This document shows, piece by piece, positions 1 through 8,224 of a stretch of DNA of 64,000 bases. A program made the translations under genes and the position numbers. Each line of letters begins with the position of its first letter. Position 1 is the stretch's first letter. The notes under the pieces are model-generated. The model did no database searches. It had not been told where the DNA came from and was given only the letters and a program-made list of their open reading frames with translations. Origin of the DNA: Streptomyces tauricus (GTDB taxonomy: Bacteria; Actinomycetota; Actinomycetes; Streptomycetales; Streptomycetaceae); contig NZ_BMVY01000007.1 of NCBI RefSeq assembly GCF_014650955.1, forward strand, positions 99,833 through 163,832. Reading direction: 5' to 3'.

Positions 1-32
1 GGAGAGAGGGAGCGGCTTGCGGGGCGGGACCA

Positions 33-118
33 CTACTTGAAGAGGTCGTTGACCTTGTCGTTGACCGCGGTGAGTGCGGCGGCGGGCTCTTCCCTGCCGA
101 GGATCACCGACTGGACGC
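33..118 (-). pseudogene. C-terminal remnant of an ABC extracellular sugar-binding protein
   Basis: Read on the minus strand, the last ~27 codons before the TAG at 33-35 encode a tail with ILGREEPAAALTAVNDKV and ending NDLFK. This is the typical C-terminal helix of family 1 solute-binding proteins (an alanine-rich helix ending in a short hydrophobic residue). No signal peptide, lipobox or sugar-binding lobes precede it. Directly upstream, in another frame, lies the N-terminal part of a MalG-type permease. In such operons the order permease-permease-binding protein is common, so this looks like the far end of the third gene after an internal deletion. It could instead be an assembly join. Confidence 0.6.
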
Positions 119-479
119 CAGCCCGCTGTAGACGACGGAGTTGAGCAGGTAGCGCAGGAAGTCCATGTGCGCGCCCGACCCGCCGGCCGCCTGCGCCTCG
201 GCCTGGCTGGTCAGCCCGAGCACCCGCAGGAAGTTGATCATCGTGGGGTGGTCGGGGACCAGTCCGGTGGAGTCGGAGTAGAGGTCGGCCGCCGGTGTCA
301 GGGCGGTGCGGATCATCCAGTAGAACGGGAAGACGGTCACGAACAGCGCGAGGCACAGCAGCGTCCAGGCGGCGATCCGGCCGGGCGAGATCCTCCGCCG
401 CGCGCCTTTGCCCCTGCCCGGGGTCGGGGTCCTCGGGGTCTTCGGCGTCCTCGGTGTCGGAATCAGGGTCGGGGTCATG
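104..479 (-). pseudogene. Truncated carbohydrate ABC permease (MalG-like), N-terminal third only
   Basis: The ATG at 479 lies 10 bp after the stop of the upstream permease, where the second permease of a sugar ABC importer is expected. The product has a Pro/Thr/Arg-rich cytoplasmic start, one membrane segment (about residues 36-55), a PFYWMIRTAL motif and a periplasmic stretch. It stops after 124 residues, just past LLNSVVYSG. Complete members have about 270-300 residues with six helices and an EAA loop; five helices and the EAA loop are missing. The reading frame passes directly into the binding-protein remnant sequence (out of frame) near position 119. Without this subunit the transporter should not assemble. 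Confidence 0.7.
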
Positions 480-489
480 GTGTGCCTCC

Positions 490-1452
490 TCAGGCCAGGT
501 CGGAGCGGGAGGCACGCAGCAGCCGCATCTGCACCGCGGTCAGCACGCCGAGGATCACCGCGAGCACCACGGCCACGGCGGAGGCGTAACCCATGCGGAA
601 GTTCGTGAACGCCTGCTCGTAGATGTAGAAGTAGATGACCCGGGTGGCGCTGACCGGGCCGCCCTTGGTGGTCACCGCGACCGTGTCGAAGATCTGGAAC
701 GAGCCGATCAGTGACACCACGAGCACCAGGGCGAGGACGGGCCGCAGCAGCGGCAGCGTGATCCGGGTGAACATCCGCCACTCACCGGCGCCGTCCAGCG
801 AGGCGCTCTCGTACAGGTGAGGGGGGATCTGCAGCATCCCCGCGTAGAGCAGCAGGGCCGTATAACCGCTGTACGCCCAGGTGTTGACCCCGGCAATGGT
901 CGGCATCGCCCAGGTGGGCGAGGTGAAGAAGCCGGTGGTGCCGAGGCCGAGGGCGTCGAGCATGTGGTTGACGAAGCCGAGGTTGGCGTCGAGCATCCAC
1001 ATCCACAGCAGACCGACGGTCACGTTGGGCACCAGCCAGGGCACCAGCAGGATCGCCCGCAGCGCCACCGACCGGGTCAGCCGGTGCATGAGCGTCGCGA
1101 GGAGCAGCCCCAGCACGGTCTGGGCGCCGATGTTGAGGACGACGTAGTAGCCGGTGACCTTGAGCGCGTTGAAGAACTGCTCGTCGCCGATGAGCCCGCG
1201 GTAGTTGTCCACTCCGGTGAAGGCCGGATCGGTGAGCAGGTTGTAGTCGGTGAGCGAGTAGTGGATGCCGCGCAGGGTCGGATACGCGTAGAACAGCGCG
1301 AACCCGATCAGCGCGGGGGCCAGGAACAGCCAGGCGGCCTTGCGGTCGTCGCGGCTCCGGCGTGCCCGGCCCGGCGCACGGGCCGTACCTGGGTCGCCCG
1401 GATCGGCACCGGCGCTCTTCTGCGGCGGCGCAACTGCGGTGTCAGCGCCCAT
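490..1452 (-). CDS. Carbohydrate ABC transporter permease (MalF/UgpA-like)
   Basis: The 320-residue inner-membrane subunit of a CUT1-type sugar ABC importer. A hydrophilic N-terminus (to about residue 40) is followed by FLAPALIGFALFYAYP and about six membrane segments. The EAA loop that contacts the ATPase is visible as YESASLDGAGEWRMF followed by TRITLP. The start at 1452 is chosen because GAAGGGGA lies at good distance upstream; an in-frame start at 1482 has no such site. It is the first gene of a minus-strand operon whose next gene (ending at 104) is truncated, so this intact permease probably lacks a working partner. The substrate cannot be read from the sequence. Confidence 0.85.
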   Translation of the reverse strand: MGADTAVAPPQKSAGADPGDPGTARAPGRARRSRDDRKAAWLFLAPALIGFALFYAYPTLRGIHYSLTDYNLLTDPAFTGVDNYRGLIGDEQFFNALKVTGYYVVLNIGAQTVLGLLLATLMHRLTRSVALRAILLVPWLVPNVTVGLLWMWMLDANLGFVNHMLDALGLGTTGFFTSPTWAMPTIAGVNTWAYSGYTALLLYAGMLQIPPHLYESASLDGAGEWRMFTRITLPLLRPVLALVLVVSLIGSFQIFDTVAVTTKGGPVSATRVIYFYIYEQAFTNFRMGYASAVAVVLAVILGVLTAVQMRLLRASRSDLA

Positions 1453-1511
1453 GGTTCCCCTTCGAAGAGATCTGCGCCGCACCTCTTGTCAGTTCGGCAC
1501 CGTGGTCACAT

Positions 1512-1540
1512 ATTGATGAGCAACAGCGAAAGTTTGTCAA
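1512..1540 (-). promoter_or_regulatory. Candidate promoter of the sugar ABC operon
   Basis: The 199-bp gap between the divergent ABC operon and the DUF4832 gene contains an unusually AT-rich patch. On the minus strand TTGACA (1535-1540) is followed after 17 bp by ATCAAT (1512-1517). The -35 is perfect and the -10 is weak. A regulator may bind here, but I see no clean palindrome. Confidence 0.35.
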
Positions 1541-1651
1541 TGCTGACTCATAAAGAAGCCGACGTGGGCCGCAGAGGGGAGTTGGCGCGGCTGTCGGCCG
1601 GTCCGGCCTTCCGCCGGACGGCATGTCCCCACCCGATCACGGAGGTTCACC

Positions 1652-3694
1652 GTGCGCACCTTCGCGCAGCGACGCGGCAGAAATGTCGTGGCCGCACTCT
1701 GTTCCACCGCTCTGGCCCTCGCCCTTGCGGCGCTTCCGAGCGGTTCCTACGCGGCTCAGGCCGACCCGTCGGCGACTGTCCCCGCGGCCCCCTCGGCGGC
1801 TACGGCGGCCACCGAGACCTCGGCGGCCACCGCGCAAGGGGCTCCGTCCCGCCCGTCCCCGGCGCCGGCGCCCGACCCCTCGCTCCCGGCCCACGCCCTC
1901 ACCCGCGCGGACGCCCCGCTGGACAACCCGCTCAAGGGCTTCGCCCGCTTCTACCAGCCCGGCGGCAACCAGAACGCCGGCTATCCGCACTCACTGACCT
2001 GGAGCTACTTCGGACTCTCCGAGGTCATGAACGACTCCTCGGACTGCGCGCACTACGACTGGGACGTCCTGGACGACGCGCTCGACGAATCCGCCTCCTA
2101 CGGCAACCAGACCGCCCTGCGCTTCTACATCGAGTACCCGGGCGGTTCCGGCACCCATCCCGCGAACGCCGTCCCGCCCTGCTTCGCCGGGCATGTCGCC
2201 AACCGCACCAACTCGTACTGGAACACCACCAGCCCCGACTACGACAGCGCCTATCTGCTGGACGCGCTCAAGGACTTCATCGCCGCGTTCGGCGCCCGCT
2301 ACGACAACGACCCGCGGATCGGGTTCATCCACCTGGGGCTGGTCGGCCTCTGGGGCGAGTGGCACACCTGGCCGTACGACACCGACACCTCGGGCGACTC
2401 GTACCCGAACCTCATGCCCACGGACGCGCACGGCGCGGAGATCATCAAGGCGTACGACAACGCCTTCCCGCACACCAAGCTCGAAGTCCGCTACCCGGAG
2501 TCCGGGGGCGCCGCGGCCAACAGCCTCCCCGCCATCGGCTACCACGACGACTCCTTCTGCTTCCGCGAGGGCTCCCCGCTCGCCGGTGTCACCCTGCCCG
2601 CCTCGATGGGCGGCGCGTCCTACTCCCAGTTGCAGAAGGCCCTCGAACAGGGCGTGGAGAACCGGTGGACCACGGCCTCCATGGGCGGTGAGGTACGCCC
2701 CGAGATCCAGTCCACCGCCTTCGACAACTGGCCCGGTGGCTCCGGCGCCGTCGACAACATGAAGGCGTGCCTCGAACTGGAGCACACCACCTGGAAGATG
2801 AACGAGGGAAGCGCCAACTACGACCCGAACAACGCCAAGGTGGGCGCCGCGGTCCGGCAGATGGGCTACGACCTCACCGTCGACCACGCCTACTTCCAGG
2901 ACACCGCACAGGGCAGCACCAAGGTCGGTGTGCGGCTCACCAACAACGGTGTGGCGCCGTTCTACTACCCCTGGACGGTCAGCCTCGGCCTCAAGGACCC
3001 GTCCGGCAACGTCGTGAAGAGCTGGGCCACACCCTGGGACCTGCGCAAGGCCATGCCCGTGAAGATCCGCGCCTTCCCCGACTGGGGCCTTGGCGCCGAC
3101 CCCACCTATCTCGACTACGGGTACCCCCAGTACTTCGACACGTCCGTCGACCTCTCCGGTGTCTCCGCGGGCACCTACCAGCTCGTGATGAAGGCGAAGA
3201 ACCCGCTGGAAGACGTGAGTGCGAGCGCCAAGAAGCTGCGCTTCGCCAACACCGGCCAACACGCGGACGGCTGGCTCGCCCTGGGCGCCATGACGGTGGG
3301 CTCCGGCACCGGCACCTCCCACCAGTACGAGGCGGAGGCACCCGGCAACACCCTCACGGGCACGGCCCTGAGAGCCGACTGCGCCGGCTGCTCCGGCGGC
3401 TCGAAGGTCGGGTACGTCGGCAACGGCGCCACCCTCACCTTCACCGGCGTCGACGGAGGCAGCGGCGGCACCAGGACGGTCACCCTCCAGTACGCGAGCG
3501 CCGAAACCCGTTCGGCCACCGTCCGGGCCAACGGGGGCACGTCGAGATCCGTCTCCTTCCCGCCGACGGCGGACTGGGCCACCACCGGGACCACCACGCT
3601 GAGCCTGGACCTGAACGCCGGGACGGGCAACACCATCACCGTCGCCAACAGTTCGGGCTGGGCACCCGACATCGACCGCATCACCGTGACCTGA
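1652..3694 (+). CDS. Secreted DUF4874/DUF4832-type protein with C-terminal carbohydrate-binding-like module
   Basis: 680 residues. The N-terminus has a Sec-type signal (basic start, ALCSTALALALAALPSGSYA) and an Ala/Pro-rich linker to about residue 80. Next comes a domain starting NPLKGFARFYQPG with YDWDVLDDALDESASYG, ALRFYIEYPG and GLVGLWGEWHTW, which fits the DUF4874/DUF4832 barrel-like family found beside glycan genes. A beta-sandwich follows, and the last ~125 residues (from YEAEAPGNTLTG) resemble a CBM35/CBM6 module. The GTG start is set by GGAGG six bases upstream. Divergent to a sugar ABC transporter, it may release or bind a glycan; no catalytic assignment is possible from sequence alone. 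Confidence 0.7.
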   Translation: MRTFAQRRGRNVVAALCSTALALALAALPSGSYAAQADPSATVPAAPSAATAATETSAATAQGAPSRPSPAPAPDPSLPAHALTRADAPLDNPLKGFARFYQPGGNQNAGYPHSLTWSYFGLSEVMNDSSDCAHYDWDVLDDALDESASYGNQTALRFYIEYPGGSGTHPANAVPPCFAGHVANRTNSYWNTTSPDYDSAYLLDALKDFIAAFGARYDNDPRIGFIHLGLVGLWGEWHTWPYDTDTSGDSYPNLMPTDAHGAEIIKAYDNAFPHTKLEVRYPESGGAAANSLPAIGYHDDSFCFREGSPLAGVTLPASMGGASYSQLQKALEQGVENRWTTASMGGEVRPEIQSTAFDNWPGGSGAVDNMKACLELEHTTWKMNEGSANYDPNNAKVGAAVRQMGYDLTVDHAYFQDTAQGSTKVGVRLTNNGVAPFYYPWTVSLGLKDPSGNVVKSWATPWDLRKAMPVKIRAFPDWGLGADPTYLDYGYPQYFDTSVDLSGVSAGTYQLVMKAKNPLEDVSASAKKLRFANTGQHADGWLALGAMTVGSGTGTSHQYEAEAPGNTLTGTALRADCAGCSGGSKVGYVGNGATLTFTGVDGGSGGTRTVTLQYASAETRSATVRANGGTSRSVSFPPTADWATTGTTTLSLDLNAGTGNTITVANSSGWAPDIDRITVT

Positions 3695-3883
3695 CGCGCG
3701 GGCGGCGGCGAAACGCCGACACGGGAGAAGGGGGACAGCTGGCTGTACCCCTGACACGGCAGCCAGCGCTCTCGTACCGGCCTCCCGGGCGGTCGTACTC
3801 TCGCGGTCACGGCCGGTCGTCGTCGCCCCAGGTCCGCCGGCCGTTCCGTCCCGGGGCATCGAACGGAAGTCGGTCGGCCCGCG

Positions 3884-4412
3884 ATGAACAGCACGGGAGC
3901 AGGGGCGGACGGGTCGCGCGGCACGTTCCTGCTGGACACCACCCTCACCCCCGCACGGCAGGGATTCGACTCCTTCCGGCGCGGATGGGAGGCGCGGTTC
4001 GGTGACCGCCCCGCACTGCCGGCCTACAGTGCGGACACGATCGCCGACTTCCGGGTCAGGTTACGTATCACCAGGCTGCGGGACGCGGTGATCGGCGACC
4101 TCTACGCGGAGTCGGCCGTCCGGACCGACGACCCCGCGGGAGGGGACCTGGACCTGGTCGAGTTGCACGCCGTGCGGCGCGGTGCGTGGACGGTGGGCGG
4201 TCTGCCCGACCGCGGCGAACTCACCGTGTCGCGCGGGCAGTTCCTCCTGCGCCACTTCGACCGGCAGCCGCCCTTCAAGAGGTCCGCGCGCACCAGGGAG
4301 CTGGGCCTGCTCCTGCGGTCCGCGATGCTCAGGCCCCTGCTCGGGAACCGGACCGTCACCGGGCCGGGGGACTCGCCCGAGATGCGTCTGCTGACGGCCC
4401 ACCTGCGGCGCT
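3884..4412 (+). pseudogene. AraC-like regulator, N-terminal sensor domain only
   Basis: About 175 residues from the ATG at 3884 resemble the AraC-binding-like N-terminal domain of AraC/XylS regulators: FDSFRRGWEARFGD near the start, FRVRLRITRLRDAV, a central beta-rich portion, and LLRHFDRQPPF. The sequence then loses homology at about 4410 and runs into a Ser/Arg-rich frame that is clearly the wrong frame of a membrane protein. The C-terminal pair of HTH motifs that defines the family is absent, so it should not bind DNA. The assignment rests on overall pattern, not on a catalytic motif. Confidence 0.5.
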
Positions 4413-4995
4413 CGGGCTCTTCAGCGTCACGGGCACGATCAAGGCGCTCACCCACGGGTTCAACATTCCGTCCGCCGTCACCCTCGGCAGTGCCGGCGCG
4501 GTCGGCGGCGGTGTCCTCGCCAGCCTGCTCGCCCTCGAACAGCCGGCGCTGCTGCGCTGGAACCGCGATCTGTACGCACTGCCCGCCCTCGTCGGCGCGA
4601 CCTCGGCCGCGCTGCTGCACCACATCGGCCTGCTGAACGTCGCCACCGCCGTCGGAGCCGCGCTGTTCGCGTTCGGGCTGCGGGTCCTCGCCCTGCGGTA
4701 CAGCTGGCGCACACCTCGCTCCCACTTCTGGCGCAATCCGTTCGCGGGACTGCGCCAACAGCTGCCGCCGCCCAACCCCCTCCCGGCCCCCGCACCGCCT
4801 TCCTCCGTGAAGGACCCCGTGAAGGACCCCATGGAGGACCTGATGGAAGACCCCATGGAGGACACCGTCCGGCTGATGCGCCCCGATGTCAGCGCCTTCC
4901 CCTCTCGGAGGGGCGGCTTCCCCGCCTCGGCCCGGTCCTCGCACCCCGCGCCGGACCCGCGGCTCCTCCTCCACCGCGCCGAGCCGGAGGACTAG
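4408..4995 (+). pseudogene. C-terminal half of a TRIC/UPF0126 cation-channel-like membrane protein
   Basis: From codon 4408 a new frame reads ALGLFSVTGTIKALT, then AVGGGVLASLLALEQPALL, DLYALPALVGATSAALL and FGLRVLALRYSWRTP. This matches the second UPF0126 repeat of bacterial trimeric intracellular cation channel family proteins (glycine-kinked helices, G-x-x-x-G). The first repeat and any start codon are missing; upstream lies the AraC-like fragment in a different frame. The tail is an unusual low-complexity extension with repeated DPVKDPMEDLMEDPMED units before the stop. Best read as a remnant created by a deletion joining two unrelated genes. Confidence 0.65.
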
Positions 4996-5225
4996 CCGGG
5001 TGCCGGAGCGGGGGGCCCGGTGGCTCCCGGTCGAAAAAGGCCGGTACCGGCGGAGTCGAGACGCCCCGGCCGGCACCTCACGTACCGCCGTCTTTCACAC
5101 AGACGCCACGCGGCCCTTCCCTGACGTTTGTTGCTCTTGGAACACTCCGAGAGCGCGGGTTCCGGCCTGCGCAGGTCCGTCCGTCAGTCGCCCCCGTACC
5201 CGTCAGGACGAGAGGTCACCCAGTC

Positions 5226-7277
5226 ATGACCGAAGTGAATCGGCGCCGTTTCCTGCAGCTCGCGGGCGGTACCGCGGCGTTCACCGCGCTGTCGGAGAGC
5301 ATCGCCAAGGCCGCCTCGATCCCCGCGGGCTACCACCGCGGCACCATCGAGGATGTCGAGCACGTCGTCGTCCTGATGCAGGAGAACCGTTCCTTCGACC
5401 ACTACTTCGGTGCGCTCAGAGGTGTCCGCGGTTTCGGCGACCCGCACCCGGTCGCGCTCGACAACGGCAAGTCCGTGTGGCACCAGTCGGACGGCACGAA
5501 GGACCTCCTGCCCTTCCACCCGGAGGCCGACGACCTGGGGATGCAGTTCCTGGAGGGCCTGCCGCACAGCTGGCCCGACGGGCACGCCGCCTACAACGGG
5601 GGCAAGTACGACAAGTGGGTCCCCGCGAAGGGCGCCACGACCATGGCGTACCTGACCCGCGAGGACATCCCGTTCCACTACGCGCTCGCCGACACCTTCA
5701 CGGTCTGCGACGCGTACCACTGCTCGTTCATCGGCTCCACCGACCCGAACCGCTACTACATGTGGACGGGCTTCACGGGCAACGACGGCAAGGGCGGCGG
5801 CCCGGTCCTCGGCAACGACGAGCTGGGCTACGACTGGACGACCTACCCCGAGCGCCTGGAGGAGGCCGGGATCTCCTGGAAGGTCTACCAGGACATCGGC
5901 AACGGCCTGGACGCGGCCGGCTCCTGGGGCTGGATCTCGGACGCCTACCGCGGCAACTACGGCGACAACTCGCTGCTCTACTTCAACAAGTACCGCAACG
6001 CCAAGGCCGGCGACCCGCTGTACGACAAGGCCCGCACCGGCACCGACGCCCGCAAGGGCGAGGGCTACTTCGACCGGCTGCGCGCCGACGTCGTGGGCGG
6101 CAAGCTGCCGCAGGTCTCCTGGATAGCGGCCCCCGAGGCGTTCTCCGAGCACTCCAACTGGCCCTCGAACTACGGCGCCTGGTACATCTCCCAGGTCCTG
6201 GAGGCGCTCACCGCCGACCCGAAGGTGTGGGCGAAGACGGCCCTGTTCATCACGTACGACGAGAACGACGGCTTCTTCGACCACCTCGTCCCGCCGCTGC
6301 CGCCGCGCTCCGCCGACCAGGGCAAGTCCACCGTCGACGTCGGCCCGGACCTCTTCCCGGGCAGCTCGAAGTACGTCGCGGGCCCCTACGGTCTCGGCCC
6401 GCGGGTGCCGATGCTCGTCGTCTCGCCCTGGAGCAAGGGCGGTTACGTCTGCTCCGAGACCCTGGACCACACCTCGATCGTCCGGTTCCTGGAGCGCCGC
6501 TTCGGTGTCGAGGAGCCCAACATCTCGCCGTGGCGCCGGGCCATCTGCGGCGACCTGACCTCCGCGTTCGACTTCTCCCGCAAGGACAGCCGCCCGGCCG
6601 ACCTGCCGGACACCGACGCGTACGAGCCGCAGGACAAGGACCGGCACCCGGACTACAAGCCGACCCCGCCCGCCGACCCGAAGCTGCCCCGCCAGGAGCG
6701 CGGTCTGCGGCTCGCCCGCCCGCTGCGGTACGCGCCCTGGATCGACGGCTCGGCGGACGCGAAGGCCGGGAAGTTCACGCTGACCTTCGCCTCGGGCAAG
6801 AAGGCCGGTGCCTCCTTCCACGTGACCTCCGGGAACCGCACCGACGGCCCCTGGACGTACACCACCGAGGCGGGCAAGAGCGTCTCGGACACCTGGAACT
6901 CCGCGTACTCGAACGGCTCGTACGACCTGACCGTGCACGGGCCCAACGGCTTCGTACGCGTCTTCAAGGGACCCGGCAAGGCCGCGGGCCCCGAGGTCAC
7001 CGCCCGCCACGACGGGGACGACATCGAGCTGACCCTCACCAACAAGGGCGCCCGCACGGTGACCCTGAAGCTCACCGACGGCTACGGCGGCCGGCCCAGG
7101 TCGTTCAAGGTGCGGCCCGGCACGACGGTGAGGCACACCGTGGACCTGCGGGCGAGCAAGCGCTGGTACGACCTCACCGTCGTCTCCGACGCGGACGCCT
7201 CGTTCCTGCGCCGGTTCGCCGGGCACGTCGAGAACGGCCGGGTGGGCGTCAGCGACCCGGCGATCGCGACGGCCTAG
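5226..7277 (+). CDS. Phosphocholine-specific phospholipase C (Tat-secreted)
   Basis: 683 residues. The N-terminus NRRRFLQLAGG with a hydrophobic stretch and an Ala-rich cleavage region is a twin-arginine signal. The phosphoesterase core begins with VVVLMQENRSFDHYFG, the hallmark of the acid-phosphatase/phospholipase C superfamily in which these acidic residues and the Asn bind metal. Further conserved stretches are YYMWTG, GISWKVYQDI and ITYDENDGFFDH. The C-terminal third contains two DUF756-type beta domains typical of this family. Expected reaction: hydrolysis of phosphatidylcholine or sphingomyelin head groups outside the cell, probably for phosphate supply. It appears to be monocistronic, with a 230-bp upstream gap that holds no palindrome I can identify. 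Confidence 0.92.
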   Translation: MTEVNRRRFLQLAGGTAAFTALSESIAKAASIPAGYHRGTIEDVEHVVVLMQENRSFDHYFGALRGVRGFGDPHPVALDNGKSVWHQSDGTKDLLPFHPEADDLGMQFLEGLPHSWPDGHAAYNGGKYDKWVPAKGATTMAYLTREDIPFHYALADTFTVCDAYHCSFIGSTDPNRYYMWTGFTGNDGKGGGPVLGNDELGYDWTTYPERLEEAGISWKVYQDIGNGLDAAGSWGWISDAYRGNYGDNSLLYFNKYRNAKAGDPLYDKARTGTDARKGEGYFDRLRADVVGGKLPQVSWIAAPEAFSEHSNWPSNYGAWYISQVLEALTADPKVWAKTALFITYDENDGFFDHLVPPLPPRSADQGKSTVDVGPDLFPGSSKYVAGPYGLGPRVPMLVVSPWSKGGYVCSETLDHTSIVRFLERRFGVEEPNISPWRRAICGDLTSAFDFSRKDSRPADLPDTDAYEPQDKDRHPDYKPTPPADPKLPRQERGLRLARPLRYAPWIDGSADAKAGKFTLTFASGKKAGASFHVTSGNRTDGPWTYTTEAGKSVSDTWNSAYSNGSYDLTVHGPNGFVRVFKGPGKAAGPEVTARHDGDDIELTLTNKGARTVTLKLTDGYGGRPRSFKVRPGTTVRHTVDLRASKRWYDLTVVSDADASFLRRFAGHVENGRVGVSDPAIATA

Positions 7278-7319
7278 GTGACTGGTCATGTACCTGCGGG
7301 GCCGGGGTAGTGTGCCCCG

Positions 7320-8150
7320 GTGACCACCCATTCGAACACAGTTGCAGGCTGGTATCCGGATCCGCAGGGCGCGCCCCAGACCCTGCGGTACTGGGACGGC
7401 ACCCAGTGGACCCAGCACACCAACCAGGACCAGCAGCAGGGACAGCCTGTTCAGCAGGTGCCGCCGCAGGCGGCGGCGGGCGCCGCCGATCCGCGCGTGC
7501 AGCAGCAGGTACAGCAGCGGGCCGGTGTCGCGCCGAACTCGGCCGGCGGCGGCACCCTGTTCACCGAGCCGGTCCTGGTGGTGAACCAGAAGGCCAAGCT
7601 GATCGAGCTGACCAACGAGTACAAGGTCATGGACCAGCAGGGCAACCAGCTCGGCTCGGTCGTCCAGGTCGGGCAGAGCGCGCTGAAGAAGATATTGCGC
7701 TTCGTCGCCAGCATCGACCAGTTCATGACGCACAAGCTGGAGATCCGTGACGCGTATGGTCAGCCGCAGCTGCTGCTGACCCGGCCCCGGAAGTTCCTGA
7801 AGTCCCGGGTGCTGGTGGCGCGCCCGGACGGTTCGCCGGTCGGTGAGATCGCCCAGCAGAACATGTTCGGGAAGATCAACTTCGCGATCAAGGTCGACGG
7901 GCAGCAGATCGGCGCGGTCAAGGCGGAGAACTGGCGCGCGTGGAACTTCGCGATCGTCGACCACTCCGACACCGAGGTCGCCCGGATCACCAAGACCTGG
8001 GAAGGCCTCGCGAAGACGATGTTCACCACTGCGGACAACTACGTCCTGCAGATCCACTTCCAGCTGCCCGAGCCCCTGCTGAGCCTGGTGGTGGCGACGG
8101 CGCTGACCGTCGACACGGCGCTCAAGCAGGACTCGCGCGGGTTGGGCTGA
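7320..8150 (+). CDS. DUF2510 plus LURP-one/scramblase-like protein
   Basis: 276 residues from a GTG start. Residues 9-36 (GWYPDPQGAPQTLRYWDGTQW) form a DUF2510 motif, a short Trp-rich domain found at the N-termini of actinobacterial membrane or surface proteins. A Gln/Ala/Pro-rich linker follows to about residue 80. The rest (FTEPVLVVNQKAKLIEL, YGQPQLLLTRPRKFL, MFGKINFAIKVDGQQIG) has the repeated beta-strand pattern of the Tubby-like/LURP-one/scramblase fold. No membrane segment is evident until a weak C-terminal hydrophobic helix. Role unknown; possible lipid binding is inferred from fold only. It ends directly at a long hairpin shared with the convergent gene. Confidence 0.75.
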   Translation: MTTHSNTVAGWYPDPQGAPQTLRYWDGTQWTQHTNQDQQQGQPVQQVPPQAAAGAADPRVQQQVQQRAGVAPNSAGGGTLFTEPVLVVNQKAKLIELTNEYKVMDQQGNQLGSVVQVGQSALKKILRFVASIDQFMTHKLEIRDAYGQPQLLLTRPRKFLKSRVLVARPDGSPVGEIAQQNMFGKINFAIKVDGQQIGAVKAENWRAWNFAIVDHSDTEVARITKTWEGLAKTMFTTADNYVLQIHFQLPEPLLSLVVATALTVDTALKQDSRGLG

Positions 8151-8222
8151 CCGCCGGTCCGGATACGGGAGGGGGCGGCCGCGGAAGTCCGCGGCCGCCC
8201 CCTCCCGTATCCGGACCGGCGG
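8151..8222. terminator. Perfect 34-bp-arm bidirectional hairpin
   Basis: Arms 8151-8184 and 8189-8222 are perfect reverse complements with a 4-nt loop (AAGT). It begins right after the stop codon of the plus-strand gene and ends two bases before the stop codon of the convergent minus-strand gene. This position fits a shared factor-independent terminator, although there is no U-tract, as is usual in Streptomyces. Confidence 0.9.
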
Positions 8223-8224
8223 CG

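Noticed and set aside
5184..8057. A 957-residue open frame antisense to phospholipase C and the DUF2510 protein
   Set aside because: It lies opposite two well-supported genes, has Val/Gly/Arg-rich composition typical of the complementary frame of high-GC codons, no RBS and no family motif.
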